From Actinomycetota bacterium (GTDB lineage: Bacteria > Actinomycetota > Actinomycetes > Streptosporangiales > Streptosporangiaceae): a stretch of 47,933 nt of DNA. Positions 1-8,089 of the stretch are shown one piece after another. The first letter of the stretch is position 1. The number at the start of each line of letters is the position of its first letter. The stretch covers positions 1 to 47,933 of the forward strand of contig DAHVAN010000350.1 in assembly GCA_027314595.1 (NCBI GenBank), in the 5' to 3' direction. The notes under the pieces are model-generated. The model ran no database searches. It had not been told where the DNA came from and saw only the letters and a program-made list of their open reading frames with translations. The position numbers were made by a program, and so were the translations under genes.

Positions 1-199
1 TGGACCCTCACCCAGCCGCTGCCCGGCTGGCACCAATGGCGCACCCCCAGCGGACGCACCTACACCCAGGGACCCATGAAATACCCCGCCTGAACCAGGA
101 ACGGCCACCCAGCCCCCGCGCCCAACCGGCGCGACGCCGGCCCTCGGGCCCCGGTGCCTGCCCCGCTCGGCGGACGCTGACCGGCGGCGTGAACTGCCT

Positions 200-602
200 G
201 ACGGGCGGCCCGCGGCACCGTGCTTTCCACGAACGGCAGGCGTGAAGAACAGGCTGAGGAACTCCAGCAGTCCCCGATCCAGAGCCGGCGGCTCGTAGCC
301 GACGATCGTCCCCGTGCGGATGGCCGCGTGGGCCACCAGTTGCCGCGAGACGTGCCCCAAGATCGGATCGGCGCGTGCGAGCTGAGCCAGCAGGCTCTTG
401 GCGAGGTCACCGCCGCCCGCCAGCGCGATCGTGCTGTCGTCGAGCGCGGTCCAGGCCCAGCGACGGCGACGCGCGGCATCAGGGGCCACGCGCGCACCTG
501 GGTGACCATGCCGCGGACGCGGCGAATGGAGATCTCCCCACCAGCGGCGTCCATCGAGGCGAGCGCTAGCGCGACGCCCGGCGCGAGCTCGTCAGCGCTC
601 AC
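200..602 (-). pseudogene. Frameshifted hypothetical gene, 3' end uncertain
   Basis: A minus-strand gene seems to start at ATG 602 with a natural-looking N-terminus (MSADELAPGVALALASMDAA). Near position 475 protein-like sequence moves to another frame, which reads ALDDSTIALAGGGDLAKSLL and then a passage ending near LLEFLSLFFTPAV around position 235. Neither frame alone looks like a protein throughout: the first turns into Arg/Ser-rich noise and the second is noise before the join. It lies 34 bases downstream of the methyltransferase gene on the same strand and may have been co-transcribed with it. I do not recognise the family. The break may be decay or a sequencing indel, and the true 3' end, possibly left of the window, cannot be placed. 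Confidence 0.4.
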
Positions 603-636
603 TCCTGCCCCTACTTGCCCCGCTCTTGATGCCTAG

Positions 637-1473
637 CTAGCGGCCGGGGGATGGCGGGCCGTCATAGCGGCCGACGCCGACTAGCGCCCAGTACCTGGAA
701 GGGTCCTCGGGAACGTCGTCGGGGAAGTCGGGCCGCCATTGGGGTATCCAGACCAGGCCGGGTTCGACGAGGGTGAAGCCGTCGCAAAGCCCGGCGATCT
801 CATCGCGGCTGCGCATGACCAGGCGGGCGGTGACGCGGCTGTTGTAGACGGATTCGAATGAGTTCGCCAGGCTGGGCTGCTCGTCCCGGCACGCGTGACA
901 GATGACGAGGTAGCTTCCGGGGGCGAGGGCATCGCGCAGGGCGGCTACGATCTGCGCCGCCTGTCCGGTGTCCGGGATGAAGTGCAGGACGGCGACCACG
1001 AACACGGCGACAGGCTGGGTGAAGTCGAGCAGGAGCTGGGTTTCCGGGTCGGCGAGGATCTTCCCGGGCTCGCGGAGGTCACCCTGGATGACTGTGGCGT
1101 CGGGGTTGCCTGCCAGCAGGAGCCGGCTGTGGGCGACGGCTACATCGTCGCTGTCCACGTAGACGACGCGTGATCCGGGGGCGGTGTCCTGGGCGACCTG
1201 GTGGACGTTGTTCTCAGTGGGGATGCCCGAGCCGATGTCGAGGAACTGGCGGATGCCGGCCTGGCCGGCCAGGAATCGCACCACGCGGCCGAGGAAGGCG
1301 CGGTTGGCCCGCATGGTGGCGCGGATGTTCGGGTCCAGGGCGATGATCGTACGGGCGAGGTCACGGTCGGCCTGGAAGTTGTGGTCGCCGCCGAGCCAAT
1401 AGTCGTAGACGCGGGCGACATTCGCCCTGGTGGTGTCGATTCCTGGCGGCACCCAGCCTGGCTCCACGGTCAT
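637..1473 (-). CDS. DUF574 / SAV2177-family SAM-dependent methyltransferase
   Basis: 278-residue protein of the actinobacterial DUF574 (Methyltransf_19) family, predicted cytosolic SAM-dependent methyltransferases of mostly unknown substrate. The family signature near the start is clear: IDTTRANVARVYDYWLGG at about residues 12-29, the part that names the family. The SAM-binding motif I, FLDIGSGIPTENNVHQVA, follows at about residue 79, and the acidic ribose-binding strand reads VVYVDSDDVAVAHS. Length is normal for the family. ATG 1473 is preceded by an AGGAG ribosome site five bases upstream. The gene diverges from the phosphatase gene across about 170 bases that should hold both promoters. 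These genes occur in many copies in streptomycete-like genomes, often beside regulators, so the neighbour does not define the substrate. Confidence 0.93.
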   Translation of the reverse strand: MTVEPGWVPPGIDTTRANVARVYDYWLGGDHNFQADRDLARTIIALDPNIRATMRANRAFLGRVVRFLAGQAGIRQFLDIGSGIPTENNVHQVAQDTAPGSRVVYVDSDDVAVAHSRLLLAGNPDATVIQGDLREPGKILADPETQLLLDFTQPVAVFVVAVLHFIPDTGQAAQIVAALRDALAPGSYLVICHACRDEQPSLANSFESVYNSRVTARLVMRSRDEIAGLCDGFTLVEPGLVWIPQWRPDFPDDVPEDPSRYWALVGVGRYDGPPSPGR

Positions 1474-1640
1474 CGGTTCTCCTGTCCCGCCCGTGCGGCA
1501 CGCACGCCCGGCTCAGCATATCGCTGGTTCGCTGCTTTGCGTAGACCGTGCCGATACGGGCCGTTAGAGTTAGTTGTCTGCTCTGCGCGGCTGCGCGGAT
1601 GCGGGGAGAGCGCGGCGGGCTCACGAAAGCCGAGGCACAG

Positions 1641-2936
1641 GTGACCGATGATCCGGGTGTCGTGACAAGCCGTCACGGCGATGTGCTCCGCGTCGGCCTG
1701 CTGGCTGAGACAGCGCTGCGGCTGCACAGCAGCCTGGACCTCGCCGCTATTGCCGGCCTCGTCCTGGATGTCACAGTCCCGGGTTTCGCCGACGCTGGGA
1801 CCGTATTCGTCCTTGAACGCCCGCTCGGCTCCGGTGAACGCCCCCTGGGCAGCGGCGAGGTCGCGGCACGCCGACTCGGAACCAGGCTCGCGCACGCTGG
1901 CGAGCCCGCGGTGCAGGAAGCGTTTCCGGCCGGGGAAATGACCGCCTTCGCCGCCGACTCGCCCTATGCCCGCTGCGTACGCGGCCGGGAGCTGGTGATC
2001 TTCGCCCAGCCGGACAGTCAGACCCTGGAGCGCGCCCGGCCCGGAGGCCGGGAGTTCATCTCCCGTTATGCCTGTTTCCTGGCCCTTCCGGCGACCGCAG
2101 GTGCGGAGGTAGCAGGATTCCTGGCGTTCGCACGCACCGCCCGTTCGGCCCCGTTCAACGACGCCGACGCCGTGACAGCGGTCCGGCTGGCGGCCAGCGC
2201 GGGAACCGGCATAGCCAACGCCCTGACGCTGATGCGGCACCGGTTCATCGCTGACACGCTGCAGGGCAGCCTGCTCGCCGCCGAGCCGGCAGCGCCGCGG
2301 GGACTGGAAGTAGCCGCCCGCTGCCTGCCCGCCTCCGGGCAGATCGTCGGCGGCGACTGGTATGACCTCATTAGCTTGCCCGCTGGCAGGAGCGGACTCA
2401 TCGTCGGCGACGTGATGGGCCACGGCCCTGAGGCCGCTGCCGTAATGGCGCAGCTCCGCGCCGCGGCGCACGCCCTGGCCCAGCTAGACCCCGGACCCGC
2501 GGAACTGCTCGGCCACCTCAACCGGGTGACCACGACACTGCGACGGCCCATGCTGGCCACCTGCGTGTACGCGATCATCGACCCGGGCGCCCAGACCTGC
2601 ACCCTGTCGGCGGCAGGCCACCTGCCGCCGGTGCTGGCAATGCCAGACGGCACGACTAGGGTCCCGGATCTGCCGGCCGGCCAGTCACTCGGGCTCGGCT
2701 CGGCGGTCTACGGGCAGGCCCGCGTCGATTTCCCGCCCGGCGCCGTGATCGCCTTGTACACCGACGGACTGGTTGAGACGCGCACACGCTCCTTCGACCA
2801 GGGAATCCTCGCGTTGCGCTCGGTCCTGCCCCACGGAAACTGCCGGCTCGACGCTGCCTGTGACACACTGATCGGCTCCCTCGCCGAACGGTCCGAAGAC
2901 GACGTGACCGTGGTCCTCGCCCGCATCCCCCGGTAA
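1641..2936 (+). CDS. GAF-SpoIIE PP2C-family Ser/Thr phosphatase
   Basis: 431-residue regulatory phosphatase. The first ~180 residues resemble a GAF-type sensor domain (ETALRLHSSLDLAAIAGLVL onward). The second half is a SpoIIE/PP2C domain with all metal-binding signatures: GGDWYD, GDVMGHG, YTDGLVE and the final DDVTVVLARI. The family is manganese- or magnesium-dependent and dephosphorylates anti-anti-sigma factors; no such partner gene lies nearby, so the target is unknown. I place the start at GTG 1641, where the family-like sequence begins. The frame is open to an ATG at 1548, but the extra 31 residues fall in the divergent promoter region and look non-coding. No membrane segment is evident. 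Confidence 0.9.
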   Translation: MTDDPGVVTSRHGDVLRVGLLAETALRLHSSLDLAAIAGLVLDVTVPGFADAGTVFVLERPLGSGERPLGSGEVAARRLGTRLAHAGEPAVQEAFPAGEMTAFAADSPYARCVRGRELVIFAQPDSQTLERARPGGREFISRYACFLALPATAGAEVAGFLAFARTARSAPFNDADAVTAVRLAASAGTGIANALTLMRHRFIADTLQGSLLAAEPAAPRGLEVAARCLPASGQIVGGDWYDLISLPAGRSGLIVGDVMGHGPEAAAVMAQLRAAAHALAQLDPGPAELLGHLNRVTTTLRRPMLATCVYAIIDPGAQTCTLSAAGHLPPVLAMPDGTTRVPDLPAGQSLGLGSAVYGQARVDFPPGAVIALYTDGLVETRTRSFDQGILALRSVLPHGNCRLDAACDTLIGSLAERSEDDVTVVLARIPR

Positions 2937-2996
2937 GCCTCCGGGTACGGCTATAGGGTTGCTATCGCCCGCGAGGCCCGATCTCAAGGAGGACAG

Positions 2997-4208
2997 ATGC
3001 CGGACAGGATCCTGACCAGCCACGCGGGCAGCCTGCCCAGACCGGAGGACCTGATCGCGCTCAACAAGCGGCGGGCGGCGGGGGAACTTCCCGACGAGGC
3101 GGCATACCTGGGCGAGCTGCGGGCGGCGGTGGCGCAGGTAGTGGAGCGCCAGCGCGGGATCGGCATCGACCTGGTCAACGACGGCGAGTACGGGCATTCG
3201 ATGGGGCAGCGTTATGACTACGGCTCGTGGTGGACGTATGTGTTCCAGCGGCTCGGCGGCATCGAGCTGACACCGATCTCGATCGCGGAAATGCCGCAGC
3301 CCAGGGCCAGGCCGGGCGAGATCGCGCTGGCGTCCTTCGGCGAGCGGCGGGACTGGCAGGCGTTCGCCGAGGCCTACACGGACCCGAGTTCGGGCGCGGC
3401 GGTGCCGAACCGGGAGAACGCGGTCGCCCCGGTCTGCCGCGGGCCGATCACCTACGCCGGCCACCAGGCCGTGCGGCGCGACATCGCGGACATGAAGGCC
3501 GCGATGGCGGCCGCCGGGGTGTCCGACGGCTTCCTGAACGCGGTGGCGCCGGGCAGCTGCGGGCGGTTCGGCAACGAGTACTACGCCGACGACGAGGAGA
3601 TGATGTACGCCTGTGCGGAAGCCATGCGCGAGGAGTACACCGCGATCGTCGAGGCGGGCCTGACCCTGCAGCTCGACGACCCGGCGATCGCGGAGAACTG
3701 GGACCAGATCAACCCCGCGCCAAGCGTGGCCGGCTACAAGCGGTTCACGATGAAGCGGGTCGAGGCGCTCAACTACGCGATCCGCGGGCTCCCGGCCGAA
3801 CGCATCCGATTCCACCTGTGCTGGGGAAGCTGGCACGGCCCGCACACCACGGACATCCCGATGGCCGACATCGTCGACGTGATGCTGGCGATCAACGCGG
3901 GAGCGTATTCGTTCGAGGCCGCCAACGCCCGGCACGAGCACGAGTGGAAGGTCTGGCGGGACGTCAGGCTTCCCGAGGGCAAGGTCATCCTGCCCGGCGT
4001 CGTCACCCACTCCACTAACGTCGTCGAGCATCCCGAACTCGTCGCCGACCGGATCATCAGGTACGCCGAGGCGGTCGGCCGGGACAGCGTCGTCGCCTCC
4101 ACCGACTGCGGCCTCGGCGGCCGGGTCCACCCGCAGATCGCCTGGGCGAAGCTTGACGCCCTCGTCAAGGGCGCCGAACTGGCGTCAGGGCAGCTTCGGG
4201 GCCGGTGA
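2997..4208 (+). CDS. MetE-like cobalamin-independent methyl/alkyl transferase
   Basis: 403-residue protein related to the C-terminal catalytic half of cobalamin-independent methionine synthase and to epoxyalkane:coenzyme M transferase. It begins in family style (ILTSHAGSLPRPEDLI) and has GIDLVNDGEYGHSM. Probable zinc ligands are the His of FHLCWGSWHG, a Glu in YSFEAANARHE and the Cys of STDCGLGGR near the end. The N-terminal half of true MetE is absent, so the enzyme probably transfers a methyl or alkyl group to or from a thiol other than in standard methionine synthesis. A near-perfect AAGGAGG site precedes ATG 2997. It follows the phosphatase by 60 bases. A second, divergent family member lies at 14382-15422. 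Confidence 0.85.
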   Translation: MPDRILTSHAGSLPRPEDLIALNKRRAAGELPDEAAYLGELRAAVAQVVERQRGIGIDLVNDGEYGHSMGQRYDYGSWWTYVFQRLGGIELTPISIAEMPQPRARPGEIALASFGERRDWQAFAEAYTDPSSGAAVPNRENAVAPVCRGPITYAGHQAVRRDIADMKAAMAAAGVSDGFLNAVAPGSCGRFGNEYYADDEEMMYACAEAMREEYTAIVEAGLTLQLDDPAIAENWDQINPAPSVAGYKRFTMKRVEALNYAIRGLPAERIRFHLCWGSWHGPHTTDIPMADIVDVMLAINAGAYSFEAANARHEHEWKVWRDVRLPEGKVILPGVVTHSTNVVEHPELVADRIIRYAEAVGRDSVVASTDCGLGGRVHPQIAWAKLDALVKGAELASGQLRGR

Positions 4209-4257
4209 CGCCGGCACGGCGGCCCGTGCCGCGTTCTGGGCCAGATAGGTTGGTTTC

Positions 4258-4818
4258 GTGACAGACACGACGACGTACCTGCTCGGCCCGGACTGCGGCC
4301 GGCTGCTGATCAAGACCGGCCGTGCCGGGCTGGCCGCCAAGGCGGGGCACGACCTGACGATCGAGGTCACCCGCTGGTCGGCGCGGGTCATTATCCCGAA
4401 CGGCGGTGCGGACAGCGCGCTCTCCGCCGCTGAGATCTCCGCCGAGCTCGACCTCGGGTCGCTGGCGGTGCGCGAGGGGACCGGCGGCGCCAAGCCGCTG
4501 ACCGACAAGGACCGGGGCGACATCGCGAACACGGCACGCAAGATCCTCGGCACGGGGACGGCCGGATTCGCCTCGACCCAGGTCGTCCCGGCCGGCTCAG
4601 GCGGGACGATCGACGGGACGCTCACCTTCGACGGCAGGTCGCAGCCGGTACGGCTGCAGGTGGCCAGCCCGGGCACCGGCCGCTACCGCGGGACCGCCAC
4701 GGTCAGGCAGACCGACCTGGGCATCACGCCGTACTCGGGCTTCCTCGGCGCGCTCAAGCTGCGCGACGAGGTCGGCGTCGAGTTCGAGGCCGACCTCGGC
4801 CGCGCCGGCAGGCAATGA
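4258..4818 (+). CDS. YceI-family lipocalin-like protein
   Basis: 186-residue protein of the YceI family, whose characterised members form an extended beta-barrel that binds an isoprenoid chain. Recognisable parts are the opening YLLGPDCGRLLIKTGRAGLA, KAGHDLTIEV, an acidic middle with the K(L/P)LTDKDRGDIANTARKIL-like segment, and the closing beta strands GTATVRQTDLGITPYSGF. No signal peptide is visible, so this copy is likely cytoplasmic, unlike the periplasmic enteric YceI. GTG 4258 is the start; the preceding gene ends 49 bases upstream, so the two may share a transcript. Physiological role is unknown. It converges on the response-regulator gene across about 200 bases in which I see no strong terminator. 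Confidence 0.8.
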   Translation: MTDTTTYLLGPDCGRLLIKTGRAGLAAKAGHDLTIEVTRWSARVIIPNGGADSALSAAEISAELDLGSLAVREGTGGAKPLTDKDRGDIANTARKILGTGTAGFASTQVVPAGSGGTIDGTLTFDGRSQPVRLQVASPGTGRYRGTATVRQTDLGITPYSGFLGALKLRDEVGVEFEADLGRAGRQ

Positions 4819-5019
4819 CAGATGCGGTCCGGGCGGGCGGCCGCTGGTGCCGCGCATTGGGCCAGACGCGCAGCTGCCCCGGGCAGCTTCGAACCCGGCC
4901 GCGCCGTGATCCCAGAATGGGGGTCATGACAAGGCCGCCGTCCTGAAATAGGGTGTCAGCGTGTGAATGGCCGAGGACGGACGTCCCCCGGATCCCTGTT
5001 CGCTAGGGGGGGTAGCGGG

Positions 5020-5667
5020 CTAAGGAAGTGGCGGGAGATGCCCGTCCTCGACTGCTCGATAATACAACTCCAGTTTCGTCGGCGCGGCTCGTCCGGTAAG
5101 CGCATACTTCTCGCGCACGCGGCCCAGGTACTGCTTTACCGTCTCCTCGCTGATGGCCATCTTCCTGGCCACGGATTTCATCGGCAGGCCGGTCGCGTAA
5201 AGCTGCAGCGCACGCGTTTCCTGGTTGCTGAGAGCCGGCATGCTCGCGGCGTCGCCGGTAGCCAGGATGTAGGCGAGGCGGGCGGAGATCCAGTCCCCGC
5301 CCGCCGCGACCTCCCTGATCGCCGCGCGTATCTGGGCGGCCTGCTCGCTCTTCAGCGAGTACCCGCGCGCACCGGCGCGCACCGCCGCCCGCACCGCGGC
5401 CGGCCGCTCGGACGCCGACAGGATCAGGACGGCCGGCCCTGCCGCGAGGATGGCGGCCACGTTGTCCGCCACGGTGGTGCCGTCACCGAGGTCGAGGTCG
5501 AGCAGCACGACGTGCGCCCGGCGGCCGGGCCCGGCGAGCAGCGCGTCCACGGTGGCCGCGGTGGCGACGACCCTGATGTCGTTCCCGTCGCCGCTGACCC
5601 AGCCCGCGACGCTGTCGCGGATGATCGGATGGTCGTCCACGGCGGCGATGTCGATGACGCCTGTCAA
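5020..5667 (-). CDS. NarL/LuxR-type response regulator
   Basis: 215-residue response regulator. The receiver domain (about 1-125) has the acidic pair in AAVDDHPIIRD, the phospho-acceptor Asp in VVLLDLDLGDG, a Ser in LILSASE and the conserved Lys in GYSLKSE. A C-terminal LuxR helix-turn-helix follows: LSNQETRALQLYATGL, then KMAISEETVKQYLGRVREK. I start it at TTG 5667, because the TTGA overlaps the stop of the upstream kinase gene by four bases, the usual sign of translational coupling; the open frame extends further upstream only through the kinase gene. It is the last gene of a four-gene minus-strand cluster and the likely phosphorylation target of the two kinases. Target promoters are not apparent. 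Confidence 0.92.
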   Translation of the reverse strand: MTGVIDIAAVDDHPIIRDSVAGWVSGDGNDIRVVATAATVDALLAGPGRRAHVVLLDLDLGDGTTVADNVAAILAAGPAVLILSASERPAAVRAAVRAGARGYSLKSEQAAQIRAAIREVAAGGDWISARLAYILATGDAASMPALSNQETRALQLYATGLPMKSVARKMAISEETVKQYLGRVREKYALTGRAAPTKLELYYRAVEDGHLPPLP

Positions 5668-6806
5668 CCCTCGTCGTCCTTCCGCCAGCAGGCCTCCAGG
5701 CATCCCCCGCCGGTCCCGGCCGCGCTCAGGCAGGCGCGCCAGCGCGCCGCCGCGGGCACATCCAGCCCGAACCCGGCCAGGTCGGGCGCGGCGGCCCGCA
5801 GCGCCGCGCCGAAGGTCAGGTACAGTTCGGCGCCATCGCCGCGATCGAGCACCGTGAGCACGGCCTGACCCGGCGAGAGCGCGCTGAGCACCGCGTCCAC
5901 GCATCCAAGCAGCGCGCGGGCGACCGGCGGCCGCGGGGTGCCGGGGTCGCCGATCAGCTGGACGGTCACCGGCACCCCCCGGGCCGCCGCGGCGCGCAGC
6001 GCCGGCTCCAGCACGGTCATCAGCCCTCCGGCGCGCGGCGCGTCGCCGGCGAGGGAATGCCGAAGCGCCGCCGCGTGAGCGGCGCACGCCTGCCGCACGT
6101 CCTGGCCTGCGGGGTCGCGCGTCCCGTCGGCGATCGCGCGCAGCAGCGGCAGCGCCTCCTTCTCAAGCACCGCGAGCCTGCCGCGCCGTTCCTGCTGGAT
6201 CGCGGCCGCCGCGGCGCGCTCTGCCGCGGACCTGCTCGCCAGCGATGCCCGCCGCGCGGCCATGCTGACGTGCATGGCCATGGTGGGCCGCAAGGCGGCG
6301 AACGCGATCAGCACGGCCGCGGTGATGTAGCCGGCCGCACCGAGTTCGGACAGGCTCAGCGCGTTCACCCCGCCGTCGCGGATGACCGATGCGCCCTGCA
6401 CGGCGAAGACCAGCAGCGCCGCCGGAACCGACACCCGGGCCGAGCGGCTCATCACGACCAGGACAAGCAGCCAGGCCGTGCCCAGGACGCCCAGGTCGAC
6501 GCTTCCCGAAGCGCCGGACGCCCGGTGCGCCAGCCCGGCCGCGGCCACGGCCGCGACCGCGATGGCGATGGCCGCCGCGACCTCGCCCGCGGACAGGCCG
6601 CCGGCGCGCAGCCGGGGCACGAGCAGCCGGCCGTCGCCGATCACCGCGAGCCAGACCGCGATCGCCGCGGCGGGCTGGCTGTAGTCGCGCAGGCTGGCCA
6701 GCACCTGAGCCAGCGCGAGCAGCGGCGGGATCACCGCGAGCGCCCGGACCAGGCGCACCAGCCCGGCCTCGGCGGTGTCGCGTGCCACCTGGTGATGGCT
6801 TAGCAC
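5664..6806 (-). CDS. Degenerate membrane sensor-kinase-like protein
   Basis: About 380 residues: an N-terminal block of several hydrophobic helices (from VRALAVIPPLLALAQVLASL to about residue 210), then a cytoplasmic region with Gln/Arg-rich helices and a C-terminal domain shaped like a kinase ATPase module. Where an active kinase has an N-box with Asn, this protein reads ARALLGCVDAVLSAL, and no DxGxG or GxGL box is visible; a usable phospho-acceptor His is also unclear. I infer a non-catalytic partner or sensor subunit for the intact kinase next to it. GTG 6806 overlaps the upstream kinase stop by seven bases and the response regulator overlaps its end by four, so all three are translated together. 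Sensor ligand is unknown. Confidence 0.75.
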   Translation of the reverse strand: MLSHHQVARDTAEAGLVRLVRALAVIPPLLALAQVLASLRDYSQPAAAIAVWLAVIGDGRLLVPRLRAGGLSAGEVAAAIAIAVAAVAAAGLAHRASGASGSVDLGVLGTAWLLVLVVMSRSARVSVPAALLVFAVQGASVIRDGGVNALSLSELGAAGYITAAVLIAFAALRPTMAMHVSMAARRASLASRSAAERAAAAAIQQERRGRLAVLEKEALPLLRAIADGTRDPAGQDVRQACAAHAAALRHSLAGDAPRAGGLMTVLEPALRAAAARGVPVTVQLIGDPGTPRPPVARALLGCVDAVLSALSPGQAVLTVLDRGDGAELYLTFGAALRAAAPDLAGFGLDVPAAARWRACLSAAGTGGGCLEACWRKDDEG

Positions 6807-8071
6807 GGCCGGCCCTGCCCAGCCAGGACGCGGGCGGGCCAGGACAGGCACACCGCGGTTCCCTGTCCTGGCTCGGACCATATCGACGCCTGCCCGCCGC
6901 AGTCGGCGGCGCGCTCGGCTACGGAGCGCCGCAGGCCTAGCCGGGTCCGGTCGACGCGGGCCCGATCGAACCCGATGCCGCGGTCGCGCACCGTCACCCG
7001 CAGGCGGCACGGGACCTCGGGGTCCCCCGTCGGCGCGGTCGCCGTGACCGTCAGCCACGCCTCCCCGGTCCCGGCGTGCGCCGCCACGTTGCACAGCGCC
7101 TCGCGCGCGGCGTTCGAGAACGCCGCGACGACCCGGTCAGGGACGGCCGTCCCTGACCCGTCGTCCATCTCGACGTGGACGGTCAGCCCCCGGGCGCGCA
7201 TGCCGTCCGCGACGGCCCGCATCGCGCCAGCCAGGTCGCCGGGCGGGCGCCTGGCGCCCGCGGCCGGGTCGCCGGGCTCGCCGAGCGCGCTCTCTATCAG
7301 GGCCACGTCCTGCCGGCACCTGTTCACCGCCTCGGCCGCGTCGCCGCCGTCGCCCCGGGCCAGGGCGGTGAGCGTGTTGAGGATCGTGTCGTGCAGCAGC
7401 CGCTCATGCTCGCGGCGCTCGATGTTCCCCGACAAGACGGCGTACTGCTCGCTCGCGGCCCGATCGGCCTCGTCCAGGGCGGCGTCCGCCACGGCGGCGC
7501 GGCGGTAGAACTGGCGCCGGCCGTATCCGTGCACGAGCCCGACGACGACCAGCAAGATCGCCGCCCCGGTCAGCGTCCTGGCGTTGGTGACCGGCGCCAG
7601 CGCCGCGCCCGCCCAGTACGCCGCCGGCGCGGCGAATGCCAGCACCGCGGCGAGCAGGCCGGGCGCGAACCACACGGGGACGATCAGCTGGCCTGACATG
7701 ACGATGACCAGCCAGCTGAACGCGTCGTCACGGACGGCGGGCGGCACGCAGTCCTGCGCGGCGAGCGCCAGCGCCACGTACACGGCGGAGTCCGCGCAGG
7801 CGCCGCACGGCGGCGGCAAGCGCCGCCGCAGGTAGGCCACGACTATCACGGCCCACGTCAGGGCCAGCGCGGGGGCCGCGAGGCGCCACGGAGCGGCCGC
7901 GTAGAACGAGTGCCAGATGACGACCTGCACGACGATGTACATGGCTCCCGCGGTCCGGACCGACAGCGCGAGATAGGCGATCACCGACCTGAGCGCTGCC
8001 ATCGCCGGCCCCGCCGGGGGGACATTGCCCGTCGCCCGCATAGGGCCGATAATACGGGCTGCGCTGGCCAC
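6800..8071 (-). CDS. Membrane sensor histidine kinase (HisKA_3/NarL-partner type)
   Basis: About 423 residues. The N-terminal half has roughly six hydrophobic segments. Then a helical dimerisation region carries the phospho-acceptor motif RLLHDTILNTLTAL, and the ATPase domain has an N-box AFSNAAREALCNVAAHA, G1 box VRDRGIGFD, G2-like RLGLRRSV and the closing GQGTAV. It should autophosphorylate and pass phosphate to the response regulator two genes downstream. GTG 8071 is the longest start; ATG 8041 and ATG 8002 are in frame, and the last sits directly before the first hydrophobic helix, so the first 23 residues are doubtful. It begins 18 bases after the mannosyltransferase stop, suggesting co-transcription. 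Confidence 0.9.
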   Translation of the reverse strand: MASAARIIGPMRATGNVPPAGPAMAALRSVIAYLALSVRTAGAMYIVVQVVIWHSFYAAAPWRLAAPALALTWAVIVVAYLRRRLPPPCGACADSAVYVALALAAQDCVPPAVRDDAFSWLVIVMSGQLIVPVWFAPGLLAAVLAFAAPAAYWAGAALAPVTNARTLTGAAILLVVVGLVHGYGRRQFYRRAAVADAALDEADRAASEQYAVLSGNIERREHERLLHDTILNTLTALARGDGGDAAEAVNRCRQDVALIESALGEPGDPAAGARRPPGDLAGAMRAVADGMRARGLTVHVEMDDGSGTAVPDRVVAAFSNAAREALCNVAAHAGTGEAWLTVTATAPTGDPEVPCRLRVTVRDRGIGFDRARVDRTRLGLRRSVAERAADCGGQASIWSEPGQGTAVCLSWPARVLAGQGRPC

Positions 8072-8089
8072 GCCGAGGGTGCTCGGCGG

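Noticed and set aside
2685..4130. 481-codon minus-strand open frame opposite the MetE-like gene
   Set aside because: Val/Arg/Gly-rich shadow without motifs; the plus-strand gene has zinc-site motifs and a strong ribosome site.
4876..4905. tRNA-like T-loop string near TTCGAACCC
   Set aside because: No acceptor, D or anticodon stem can be built around it on either strand.
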